This document shows, piece by piece, positions 26,528 through 34,172 of a stretch of DNA of 64,000 bases. Both the position numbers and the translations under genes were made by a program. How positions within the stretch are numbered: position 1 is the first letter of the stretch; each line of letters begins with the position of its first letter. This stretch comes from Anaerolineae bacterium. GTDB lineage: Bacteria; Chloroflexota; Anaerolineae; Aggregatilineales; Phototrophicaceae. Location of the stretch: the NCBI GenBank assembly GCA_013360465.1, contig JABWBO010000008.1, positions 1 to 64,000 on the forward strand, in the 5' to 3' direction. A model generated the notes under the pieces. The model was not told the DNA's origin and made no database searches. It worked only from the letters and a program-made list of their open reading frames with translations.

Positions 26528-28188
26528 AGTCGGTCGGCGGTCTGTCTCTCTTGCCAGAGCATGACCATCAATGATAACGCCGCCACCACCACCAGGAACA
26601 GGGCAGGCGCGGCAATCTGGGCGAAGCGCGCCTCGCTGGTCGCCGTCCAAATGTCGGCAGGCAGCGTCTCGAAGCCGGTTGGAGCCAGGAGCAGGGTGGT
26701 CGGCAGCTCCTTCATGGCGCTCAGGAAGACCAGCGCCGCGCCGCTGGTGATGCCGGCGCGCGCCAGCGGCGCGGTGATGCGCAGGATCACCTGCCAGCGC
26801 CGCAGCCCCAGCCCGCGCCCGGCGTCTTCCAGCCGGGGGTTAATCTGAGTCAGGGCGCTGCGCGTCGCGCCGATACTCAGCGGCAGGAAGCGGGTGCAGT
26901 AGCCGAGGATGAGGATCGGCATAGTCTGGTACAGGCTGGGCAGGAAATTGGAGGCGAAAAAGACGAACGCCAGCGCCACCACCAGCCCCGGCAGCGCGTT
27001 GCCGAGATAGGCGGCAGAGCCGAGCCACTGGCGGAAGCGCGACCGCGACCGGAGCGCCAGATATGCCGGCGGAATCGCCAACAGCGCCGACGCCAGCGCC
27101 GAAAGCAGGCTGGCGCTGAGCGAATTGAGGGTCGGGGTGACCACCGGCGACAGCTCCGCGCCCACCGCCGCGCCGCGCAGCAGCCAGCTCCCCAGCAGCC
27201 CCACCGGGAGCGCCACGCCGACGCCCACCAGCAGAACGCAGAAGAGCAGCGCAGGGATCGCCCAGACGCCCAACCGGATCGGCACAGATCGACGGGCGCA
27301 GCCGGTCCCGGCGCGATAATTGCCGCCGCCCCGCCGGCTGACGCGCCGCTCCAGCACCAGGATAGCGACCGTGACCGCCACCAGCATCAGCGCCAGCACC
27401 GCCGCCCGCTCGCGGTCGAACGAGCTGGTGTACTGCGTGTAGATGACGCGGGTGAAGGCGTCGAAGCGCATCAGCGCCACCGCGCCAAAGTCGCTCAGAG
27501 CGTAGAGGGCGCTGAGCAGCATCCCCGCCGCCAGCGCCGGGCGAAGCTGCGGCAGCGTCACCTGCCAGAAGACCGCTCGCCGTCGAAGCCCCAGGCTGCG
27601 GGCGGCTTCTTCCTGCGCCGGGTCGGTGTTGAGGAGCGCTGCGCGCACCGGCAGAGCGACGAAGGGATAGGTGAAGAGCGTGATCGACAGCCACGCGCCG
27701 ACGAAACCGTAGATCGGCGGCAGTTTTTCGACGCCCAGCGGAGCCAGCAGGTCCGCCGCCAAGCCGCGCGGACCGAACGCCGCGATGAAGATCATCGCGC
27801 CGATGTAGGACGGGATGACCATCGGCAGCGACCCCGCCACCAGCCAGAAGCGGCGCAGCGGCAGCGTCGTGCGGGTGGTCAGCCAGGCAAAGGGGACGCC
27901 GACCAGCGCGGCGCTGATCGCCACCGCCGCCGCCAGGGCGATGCTGTTACCGACGACCGCCAGAGTGCGCGGGCTGAGGGCGTATGCCAGCCCTTCGCTG
28001 CCGCTGCCGAGCGCCCGCACCGCCAGATAAGCAATCGGCAGCAGGGTCACGGCGACGGTGAGCGCGGCGATGAGCGTCAGGATGCTCATCGTGCGTGACC
28101 GCCGCCGGACACGGCGCATCGGCGCGCGGAGCGCCGTCAGCCACCGTGCGTCGCTGCCGGACCCGAAAATGCTGCGCGTGAGCTGCAT
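26524..28188 (-). CDS. fbpB: Ferric iron ABC transporter permease (fused two-domain)
   Basis: 554 residues from ATG 28188 (GAAGG 8 bp upstream); in-frame starts up to 28227 are possible. Two binding-protein-dependent permease halves are fused, each with about six helices and an EAA-type loop: DPAQEEAARSLGLRRRAVFW and NPRLEDAGRGLGLRRWQVIL. This fused layout is characteristic of FbpB-type iron permeases. The stop overlaps the ATPase start. Confidence 0.9.
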
Positions 28189-28227
28189 GGGTTCCGCCTT
28201 CATCCTGATCATCATCCTGAACGACAA

Positions 28228-28250
28228 GGGGCGAGCCGGCGGCTCGCCCC
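28228..28250. repeat. Palindromic repeat between fbpA and fbpB
   Basis: GGGGCGAGCCG (28228-28238), one G, then CGGCTCGCCCC (28240-28250), continuing TACAG. It lies in the gap between the binding protein and permease genes, and may stabilise the fbpA mRNA. Confidence 0.7.
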
Positions 28251-28273
28251 TACAGACATGCGGGCATAAGCTC

Positions 28274-29284
28274 TTACGGCAGCGCGCCTGTCTCCGAGAG
28301 GAGTTCGAGCGTCGCTTCCAGGTCGCTCAGGTCGGTCAGATCGATCTCCGGCGACTGAATCTCGTCGAGCGGGGTCAGCCGCGCGTCTATCGCCACGCCG
28401 TCGATCATCGGATATTCGTAGGTCTGTTCGGCGAAATAGGTCTGCGCCGACTCGCCCAGCAGCCAGACGATCAGCGACTCGGCGGCGTCTGCCTGATCGC
28501 TGGTCGCCAGCACACCCGCCCCGGCGATATTGATCAGCGATCCGACATCGCCATCGGGGAAGAAGTAGTTGGCAGCGGGCACATCCGGGTCTTCCGCCAG
28601 GAAGCCGAACAGGTAGTAATGATTGACCAGCCCGACCTCGATCTCGCCGTCGATGACCGCCTGGACGACAGCGCGGTTGTTGTCATAGCTCTGCGTCCCG
28701 TTGGCGACCATCGCCTCCAGCCAGGCGCGGGCGGCGTCTTCGCCCAGCAGGACCCGCAGCGCCGTCACGTGCGCTTGCAGCGAGGCATTGGTCGGTGCCC
28801 AACCGACGCGCCTCGCCCAAGCCGGATCGACAAGGTCGGTGATCGACGCCGGGAGCTGATCTTCGCCGAGGACCTCGGTGTTGTAAACCAGCACGCGGGC
28901 GCGCCCGGACAGCCCTACCCAGACGTTATCGGGCGAAGCGAATGCCGCCGGGACCAGCGCGACGGTCTCCGGCTTGAGCGAAGCCAGCAGCCCCGCCTGC
29001 GCCAGGGCGCCGAGCGCCCCGGCGTCCTGAGCGATGAAGACATCGGCAGGGCTGTTCGCCCCTTCTTCCAAAAGCGTCGCCGCCATTTCGGCGGTTCCGC
29101 CATAGCGCACTTCGACCGGGATTCCCGTCTCGGCGCTGAACTGTTCAAGGATTGGAGCGATCAAGCCTTCGCTGCGCCCGCTGTAGACGACGAGCGGCGA
29201 GGCATCTTGCGCGGCGGCGAGTAAGGAAGCGGCGATTGAGCCGAAAAATACCAGTAGGGTGAACAGGCGGAAGGTCTTCCGCAT
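28274..29284 (-). CDS. fbpA: Ferric iron ABC transporter, substrate-binding protein
   Basis: 336 residues from ATG 29284, preceded by AGGAG; a longer start at 29326 was rejected. Signal peptide (LFTLLVFFGSIAASLLAAA) and then LVVYSGRSEGLIAPILEQF, as in FbpA/FutA proteins. The paired iron-binding tyrosines are Tyr223-Tyr224 in GLVNHYYLFGFL. It binds Fe(III) outside the membrane for import by FbpB/FbpC. It is the first gene of the three-gene operon. Confidence 0.9.
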   Translation of the reverse strand: MRKTFRLFTLLVFFGSIAASLLAAAQDASPLVVYSGRSEGLIAPILEQFSAETGIPVEVRYGGTAEMAATLLEEGANSPADVFIAQDAGALGALAQAGLLASLKPETVALVPAAFASPDNVWVGLSGRARVLVYNTEVLGEDQLPASITDLVDPAWARRVGWAPTNASLQAHVTALRVLLGEDAARAWLEAMVANGTQSYDNNRAVVQAVIDGEIEVGLVNHYYLFGFLAEDPDVPAANYFFPDGDVGSLINIAGAGVLATSDQADAAESLIVWLLGESAQTYFAEQTYEYPMIDGVAIDARLTPLDEIQSPEIDLTDLSDLEATLELLSETGALP

Positions 29285-29324
29285 CGGTATCTCCTGAAGA
29301 TGAGCTAGGGACGATGATCGGCGC

Positions 29325-29338
29325 ATTCAGCGCTGAAT
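29325..29338. promoter_or_regulatory. 14-bp perfect palindrome upstream of fbpA
   Basis: ATTCAGCGCTGAAT, 40 bp before the fbpA start. It may be an operator for a regulator of iron uptake. It does not look like a standard Fur box. Confidence 0.4.
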
Positions 29339-29554
29339 AGATGCTATTGTGAAATGAAACGCCGGTCCATTTCTACGCTTGTGGTAAATATCGGGATTTC
29401 GCAGTCGGGCGGGGACCGATTAAAACAGGGAAACACTCAGTATCTGCGTGAGGTCAAACTAAATTGCACGGGGTTAAATTCAGTTTTCATGCGGACTGAG
29501 TGCAACTTCGGCTCGCTCGCTGCGTATACAGCCATGAAGCATACAGCCCATGTT

Positions 29555-29580
29555 ACAATATCGACGACGAGCGATATTGT
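29555..29580 (+). promoter_or_regulatory. 9-bp inverted repeat upstream of the ubiquitin-like operon
   Basis: ACAATATCG (29555-29563) and its exact complement CGATATTGT (29572-29580), 8 bp apart. The left arm overlaps TACAAT (29554-29559), a possible -10 box. The ribosome site AAGGA (29585-29589) begins right after. It could be an operator, or an RNA hairpin near the start codon. Confidence 0.5.
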
Positions 29581-29598
29581 GATGAAGGACAAGACTCC

Positions 29599-30099
29599 AT
29601 GCCTCCCTGGTGGGGAACACGTTCCAACGTCTCGAAGCGACTGCGACTCGAATACGAGGCGATGCGCGCCGCTTTCGGCAGCACCTTTCGGCTTCAAGTG
29701 CCCGACGATCCCAGGGAACCGCTGTTTTGGGTGGGCGAAGTGACGCTCAATCTGGTGAACGTCAAATGGAAGAAGTACCGCCCGGAACATGCGCTGAAAA
29801 TCCTTTACCCCGACGATTATCCCAATCGTCCCGCCGAAGCCTACGTACTCCAGCCGAAGATTTACAGCGAAAAGCACCAGTATGAAGACGGTCAGCTGTG
29901 CCTCTTCAACCCCAAGGATGGCGAGCGCTACGGCTGGAATCCGAGCGGATCGACGGCGGTGACGGTCTGCGCATGGGCGGTCCAGTGGTTGTATGCCTAC
30001 TACACCTGGAGAGATACGGGCGGGTGGCCCGGCATCGAGGAGCGGGTTGATCCTAATACGCCGCTCCCGCCGCGCCGCCGCCCCGCCAGTGATGAGTGA
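29599..30099 (+). CDS. E2 (ubiquitin-conjugating enzyme)-like protein
   Basis: 166 residues from ATG 29599 with AAGGA 9 bp upstream; an in-frame start 99 bp upstream has no ribosome site. The fold reads as an E2/UBC domain. An N-terminal helix (VSKRLRLEYEAMRAAF) leads into the meander strands. The E2 proline turn is LYPDDYPNRPAEAYV, and the active-site segment HQYEDGQLCLFNPKDGERYG places Cys101 as the thioester cysteine. The downstream helices STAVTVCAWAVQWLYAYYTW and the ending TGGWPG are typical of bacterial E2-like proteins encoded beside E1 and JAB genes. It should carry an activated small protein as a thioester. It is the first gene of a tightly packed operon. Confidence 0.85.
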   Translation: MPPWWGTRSNVSKRLRLEYEAMRAAFGSTFRLQVPDDPREPLFWVGEVTLNLVNVKWKKYRPEHALKILYPDDYPNRPAEAYVLQPKIYSEKHQYEDGQLCLFNPKDGERYGWNPSGSTAVTVCAWAVQWLYAYYTWRDTGGWPGIEERVDPNTPLPPRRRPASDE

Positions 30100-30108
30100 G
30101 GCGCAGAC

Positions 30109-31254
30109 ATGAAACTCAAACTGCTGGGACGCCGCAGCGACGCCGTCGTCCCTAATCTGGTCGTAGCCCGGCGGGTGATCGCGCGGATGATCGCCGCCGC
30201 GCAGAGTCACCTGGAAGACGAGACCGGCGAGGCGCTGGTCGGATTGATCATCCCCGACGAAGAGAGCGGCGGCGCGACGACGATCTACGTCCTCGACACC
30301 ATCGCGCCGGACGACAGCGCACTGCGTCTTTACCACACCTTCCAGCAGGGCGACGAGCTTCAGGACGAGCTGATCTGGTGGCTGCAAGAGAACTGGCGTA
30401 CCCACCGCCTGAGCCTGACGGGAGATCGCAAGCAGTTCGATGCGCCGCTGCGCTACCTGGGCGACTGGCACAAACAGCCGGGCTTTATGATCCAGCCGAG
30501 CGAAGGCGATCTGTTCACCGCCCTGGACTGGATCGATGATGAGAGCAACGGTATGAACTTCCTGCTCGCCCCTATCGTCACGCTGGGGCATCCTTCCAGC
30601 GCCGCCGCCGGGGGGAACTACCTGACCGCGCCGCTCAGCGAAGGCGCCGCGCTGCGCGTCGATTTTTGGTATATCGATGCGCAGAGTCAGGTCTTCCTGC
30701 CCATCGCGCCGGTTGAGTCTCCAAATGATCAGATCCCGTCGCTGGCGCCCTATCCCTGGCATCTGCTCGACGAAAAACGCTTCGCTTCCGAGGTGCGCAA
30801 GATCGAGGATGCGGGCTATTTCGTATCGCTCACGCTCTGGGATACGGACGGGGCGCTGCCGCTGGAGGTCTGCCTGCTGACGGCGCGCCTCGGCTCCGAC
30901 AACCTGCTGATCCTGGTCACCCCCTATGATTATCCGGCGCACCCGCCGACCGTGCGCATCGCTCCCTTCATCCACATGGGCGAGGATGACGATCTTTACG
31001 ATGTCTTCGCGGAAGCCTGGGAGCAGTCGGTCCCACCCCAGGAAGCCGCCCTCTTCAACCCGGAGGAAGGCTTGATCAGCCTGATCCACGCAGTCGATCC
31101 CCAACCAGAGCCGCCGAACCCGCCGTCGGAGCCATCGACACAGGATGCGCCAGCGCCCAACGCCGAACCGCCGAAGGCTGCGCCAGCACCTGCTTCATCG
31201 GACGCCGGTACAGCGCCGTCCGGCGAAATCTCGCAGCAGGAGGCGGCGTCATGA
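30109..31254 (+). CDS. JAB-domain protein with a second E2/RWD-like half
   Basis: 381 residues. The N-terminal JAB/MPN+ domain (about 15-150) has Glu41 in ETGEALVGLI and the motif YLGDWHKQPGFMIQPSEGD. The JAMM spacing H-x-H-x7-S-x2-D is kept exactly, with His121, Ser131 and Asp134, but the second His is Gln123. Residues about 222-330 look like an E2/RWD fold: FASEVRKIEDAGYFVSL, then TPYDYPAHPPTVRI, with no cysteine after the proline turn, so this half is probably non-catalytic. The last 50 residues are a Pro/Ala/Ser/Glu disordered tail. JAB proteins in such operons normally trim or remove ubiquitin-like tags. The 3' end overlaps the E1 start as ATGA. Confidence 0.8.
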   Translation: MKLKLLGRRSDAVVPNLVVARRVIARMIAAAQSHLEDETGEALVGLIIPDEESGGATTIYVLDTIAPDDSALRLYHTFQQGDELQDELIWWLQENWRTHRLSLTGDRKQFDAPLRYLGDWHKQPGFMIQPSEGDLFTALDWIDDESNGMNFLLAPIVTLGHPSSAAAGGNYLTAPLSEGAALRVDFWYIDAQSQVFLPIAPVESPNDQIPSLAPYPWHLLDEKRFASEVRKIEDAGYFVSLTLWDTDGALPLEVCLLTARLGSDNLLILVTPYDYPAHPPTVRIAPFIHMGEDDDLYDVFAEAWEQSVPPQEAALFNPEEGLISLIHAVDPQPEPPNPPSEPSTQDAPAPNAEPPKAAPAPASSDAGTAPSGEISQQEAAS

Positions 31255-32129
31255 CCTGGGATCGCGTGGAACGCCTGATCGGATCGGAGAATCTGGCGCG
31301 CTTGGCGACGCGGCGCGTCGGCGTGATCGGCTTGGGTTCCGGGGGCAGCTTCGTCGCCGTCAGCCTGGCGATGAGCGGCGTCAAACACTTCGCCCTGATC
31401 GACCCGGACGTGCTGGAAGAAACCAACATCCCGCGTCACGCCGCCGACCGGCGCTACCTCGGTTGGAATAAGGCGGAGGCGGTTGCCGATCTGATCCGGG
31501 CGCGCGTCGTAGACACCGACATCGCCGTCTTCCCCGGCAAATTCGAAGATCATCCGGAAGCCTTCGCCGGGCTGGACCTGCTGATCGTCGCCGTCGATAA
31601 CGAAAACGCCAAATATCGCATCAACCAGCGCTGCCTGGAATCGCGGCTGACCGCCGTCTACGCCGGAGTCTATGAGCGCGGCGAAGGCGGCGATGTCGTC
31701 ATCATCCATCCCTACGATGGACCGTGCTATGCCTGCTGGGCGGAAGAACTGCGCGCCGGGGCTGCGCCGGGAGACGATGACGCCGAACTCGATTATGGTA
31801 TGATCGGAAAAGCGGGCACGCTGGAAGCGGAGCCGGGGTTGTGGCTTCATGTCGTGCGCGTCGCTTCTGCCCAGGCGGATATGGCGCTGAACGAACTGCT
31901 GCGCGGGACCGCCGTTCATCGCCCCCTGCCAGGCAACACAGTGGTGATGGCGAACACGGCGATGGAGATCGTGCCCGGCGAACTAACGCTCCCTTATGCG
32001 GCGGAATGGTTCGCCATCGACCGCAGCCCGGGCTGTATGGTCTGCGGACTCGAAGAAGCAGACGCCGATCTTTCCCTTGATGAGCTGCTGTCGGCGCAGG
32101 GTGGAACCGGCGCTGTTCAGGAATCCTAG
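31251..32129 (+). CDS. E1-like (ThiF/MoeB family) adenylating enzyme
   Basis: 292 residues. Rossmann nucleotide loop GLGSGG (27-32), ATP-site Asp51 and Asp53 in LIDPDVLEETNIPRHA with Arg62, Lys74 in GWNKAEAV, and Asp116 in IVAVDNENAKYRINQ. Zinc cysteines are Cys159/Cys162 (PCYACW) and Cys262/Cys265 (GCMVC). The enzyme should adenylate the C-terminal carboxylate of a small protein. No cysteine is seen in the loop between about 166 and 258 where canonical E1s carry the thioester residue, and Cys128 occupies a position common in non-catalytic versions. Translationally coupled to the JAB gene. Confidence 0.88.
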   Translation: MTWDRVERLIGSENLARLATRRVGVIGLGSGGSFVAVSLAMSGVKHFALIDPDVLEETNIPRHAADRRYLGWNKAEAVADLIRARVVDTDIAVFPGKFEDHPEAFAGLDLLIVAVDNENAKYRINQRCLESRLTAVYAGVYERGEGGDVVIIHPYDGPCYACWAEELRAGAAPGDDDAELDYGMIGKAGTLEAEPGLWLHVVRVASAQADMALNELLRGTAVHRPLPGNTVVMANTAMEIVPGELTLPYAAEWFAIDRSPGCMVCGLEEADADLSLDELLSAQGGTGAVQES

Positions 32130-32142
32130 AGGTCAGATAACG

Positions 32143-32484
32143 ATGAGCGATCAATCCCCAACGACGCCCGTATCCGAGGAACCCGAAGCGCCCCAGACGA
32201 CGCCGAAGGCGTCTGTGCCGGCAGCGTCCGCACCTGCGGCATCGACACCCCCATCCGGGGCGCTTGACGACCAGGACGGACCGGACGAGCGCTACGGCGA
32301 GCGGCTGGAGCGGCTTGGCGGCGAACCTGCGCCGGTGATCACGCCGGACGAATTCGCCCGTTTGCAGCGCGCCGGACAGGTCCATATCGATGCGCGCGGG
32401 CGCGTACGCACCACCCGCCGAAGCGACGCCGAAGCAGGCGTTTCGCTCAAGAAGCGCCGAGCCTGGTACAAACCTCATGGGTGA
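32143..32484 (+). CDS. Small, mostly disordered protein ending in glycine (candidate modifier)
   Basis: 113 residues from ATG 32143 with AGAGG upstream; a longer in-frame version overlaps the E1 gene. Residues 1-48 are Pro/Thr/Ala/Ser/Glu-rich and low complexity. Residues 49-113 are charged: RYGERLERLGGEP, PVITPDEFARLQRAGQV, HIDARGRVRTTRRSD, ending KKRRAWYKPHG. It does not look like a beta-grasp ubiquitin fold. It is the only small protein in the operon, sits directly after the E1, and has a C-terminal Gly, which is what an E1 would adenylate. It could be the conjugated tag, a target-binding adaptor or a substrate. The function is inferred from position. Confidence 0.6.
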   Translation: MSDQSPTTPVSEEPEAPQTTPKASVPAASAPAASTPPSGALDDQDGPDERYGERLERLGGEPAPVITPDEFARLQRAGQVHIDARGRVRTTRRSDAEAGVSLKKRRAWYKPHG

Positions 32485-32491
32485 GTGAACA

Positions 32492-33709
32492 ATGAACGAC
32501 TCCGCGACCCCGACCATGCCCCGACCTTCCTCGCCGCCTACTCCGGAGCGGCTCGTGCAGTCGGTGAAAGCGCGGCTGGGTCGCATCGATCCTGAGGTCG
32601 AGGCGGCGCTGCTGAGCGTGCCGCGCGCCCATTTTCTGCCGGACCTATCGCCAGAGATGGTCTACAGTGACTCCGCCTTCCCCCTCAAACGAGCGATGGA
32701 TGGCACGGTGACCAGTTCCGCCAGCCAGCCCACCTGCGTCGCCATGATGCTGCAGCAGCTGCAGCTTCGCTCTGGCGACAACGTGCTGGAGATCGGCGCA
32801 GGAAGCGGGTACAGCGCCGCCATCATACAGCACATCGTGGGCGACCAGGGGCACGTGACCAGCGTCGAGGTCGATCCAGAGGTGGCGGAGATCGCTCAGG
32901 CGAATTTACAGCGCGCCGCTATGACATCGGTCAATATCGTGCAGGGCGATGGCTTACAAGGCTACGCGCCCCGCGCCGCCTATGATCGCATCCTGGCGAC
33001 CGCCGCCGTCTGGGATATCCCCCGCACCTGGCTGCGCCAGCTTCGTCCAGGAGGCAGGCTGGTCGCGCCGGTGTTCGTCGAGGGCTTCCAGTTGAGCGGG
33101 GCGTTCGTGGCACAGCGCGACGGCACGCTGCTCAGCGATGAAAACCGGGTCTGCCTGTTCGTCTGGATGCAGCGTCAGCGAGTCCCACATCAATCAAGCG
33201 CCGGCTTGGCTCAGGCGCTTTCGCTCCCGGTCCCCGGCGGACTGTTCCTGGAAACCGACGCCGCGATGGACTCCGCCGCCGCCGCCCACCTGTTGAGCCA
33301 TGACGCGGAAGAGGGCTACATTGACACACCGCCGCAGTGGACCGAGCTGTGGCGGAATTTTCTGCCCTGGCTGGCGCTGCATCGCCCGATGGATATTCAT
33401 CTCACCGGCTATCGCAGCGAAGGCAGCGCTTACGGACTCGAAGGCAGCGGATTCGCGCTGCTGGCTCCGGGGAGCGCCTGCTTCGTCCAGTTAAGCGATC
33501 CGCCGCGCGTGCGTTACTTCGGCGCTGCCGATACCTATCTGACGCTGCATGACATGCTTGACGCCTGGCGTACCGCCGGTCGTCCAGGACAGGACAGCAT
33601 CCGCCTGCGTCTCATCCCCATCGACGCGCAGCCCGCCGGAACCGGCGATCTCGGCGGACGAACGCTGCGCCGCACCGATCACCTGCTGCACATCTGGATG
33701 GAAGTGTAG
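32492..33709 (+). CDS. pcm: Protein-L-isoaspartate O-methyltransferase with C-terminal extension
   Basis: 405 residues, starting 7 bp after the small-protein stop. The AdoMet site is NVLEIGAGSGYSAAI, preceded by PRAHFLP and the substrate-loop motif MVYSDSAFPL / TSSASQPTCVAMML, as in PIMT enzymes that methylate damaged aspartyl residues to start repair. Usual PIMTs are about 210-220 residues; here about 180 residues follow (PPQWTELWRNFLPWLALHRP, YGLEGSGFALLAPG), a region seen in actinobacterial/Chloroflexi-type long PIMTs. Its place as last gene of the ubiquitin-like operon suggests a link between damaged-protein recognition and tagging. Confidence 0.88.
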   Translation: MNDSATPTMPRPSSPPTPERLVQSVKARLGRIDPEVEAALLSVPRAHFLPDLSPEMVYSDSAFPLKRAMDGTVTSSASQPTCVAMMLQQLQLRSGDNVLEIGAGSGYSAAIIQHIVGDQGHVTSVEVDPEVAEIAQANLQRAAMTSVNIVQGDGLQGYAPRAAYDRILATAAVWDIPRTWLRQLRPGGRLVAPVFVEGFQLSGAFVAQRDGTLLSDENRVCLFVWMQRQRVPHQSSAGLAQALSLPVPGGLFLETDAAMDSAAAAHLLSHDAEEGYIDTPPQWTELWRNFLPWLALHRPMDIHLTGYRSEGSAYGLEGSGFALLAPGSACFVQLSDPPRVRYFGAADTYLTLHDMLDAWRTAGRPGQDSIRLRLIPIDAQPAGTGDLGGRTLRRTDHLLHIWMEV

Positions 33710-33718
33710 CCGACGGTA

Positions 33719-33737
33719 GGCGAGCCGGCGGCTCGCC
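33719..33737. repeat. Palindromic repeat after the ubiquitin-like operon
   Basis: GGCGAGCCG, one G, CGGCTCGCC, then CCGAC. Same core as the repeat at 28228-28250. It lies between convergent genes and follows the last operon gene by 9 bp. Confidence 0.65.
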
Positions 33738-33777
33738 CCGACAATTCATGTTGGATCTGCAAGACGAAAGCGGTGAC

Positions 33778-34158
33778 TTATTTTGCTTTCTTGCGAGGGC
33801 GTGACAGCTTTGCCGGCTGCACGATGGCGAACTCGATGGCGAGCTGCATCCAGTAGCCGCACTTCTCCGGGTCGGCGATGATGTCGTGCGGCATGATCAT
33901 GTAGGTGTTCATCGTCATCGACTTGCCTTTGTCATCGTACACCCAATGCACACCGCCTTCCCGTACAGCGTCCTCGACCTGATCCGGCGGCAGCTTGAAC
34001 GCCACGTCCTCGCCCAGCAGGGCGGCGAACATCCTGCCCCTGGCGAACGCGCCCATGCCGCCGAACATGAATTTGAAGTTGAGGTCGATCTCGTGGGGCG
34101 GCATCGGCAGCGCCGCCTCTAACTGCGCCTTCGTCTTCAACAGGACTTCCTTCGCCAT
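33778..34158 (-). CDS. TfoX N-terminal domain-like protein
   Basis: 126 residues from ATG 34158, with a GGAGGAG ribosome site just upstream. The sequence KFMFGGMGAFARGRMFAALL and later VAFKLPPDQV match the TfoX-N/YjhX-like fold (a small alpha/beta domain first seen in competence regulators). Stand-alone copies are common and of unknown function. Basic tail RPRKKAK. It is 14 bp downstream of, and codirectional with, the AlkA-type gene. Confidence 0.7.
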   Translation of the reverse strand: MAKEVLLKTKAQLEAALPMPPHEIDLNFKFMFGGMGAFARGRMFAALLGEDVAFKLPPDQVEDAVREGGVHWVYDDKGKSMTMNTYMIMPHDIIADPEKCGYWMQLAIEFAIVQPAKLSRPRKKAK

Positions 34159-34172
34159 TTTTCTCCTCCCGC

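Larger units (their letters stand above)
29285..29598. other. Divergent intergenic region, 314 bp
   Basis: Separates the iron operon (minus) from the ubiquitin-like operon (plus). It is visibly less G+C-rich than its surroundings. I see no credible gene in it, because reading frames there lack ribosome sites and overlap the true E2 start. It contains the two palindromes listed separately. Confidence 0.7.

Noticed and set aside
26528-26650. N-terminal extension of the iron ATPase
   Set aside because: Overlaps the end of the permease in another frame; the TTG at 26527 overlapping the stop is the natural start.
29354-29743. 129-codon plus-strand frame as a possible missing ubiquitin-like gene
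   Set aside because: It overlaps the true E2 start by more than 100 bp, has no ribosome site and no beta-grasp-like pattern or terminal Gly-Gly.
29437-31104. Minus-strand open frame of 555 codons across the E2 and JAB genes
   Set aside because: Antisense shadow; the plus-strand proteins have clear E2, JAB and E1 signatures and overlapping starts and stops.
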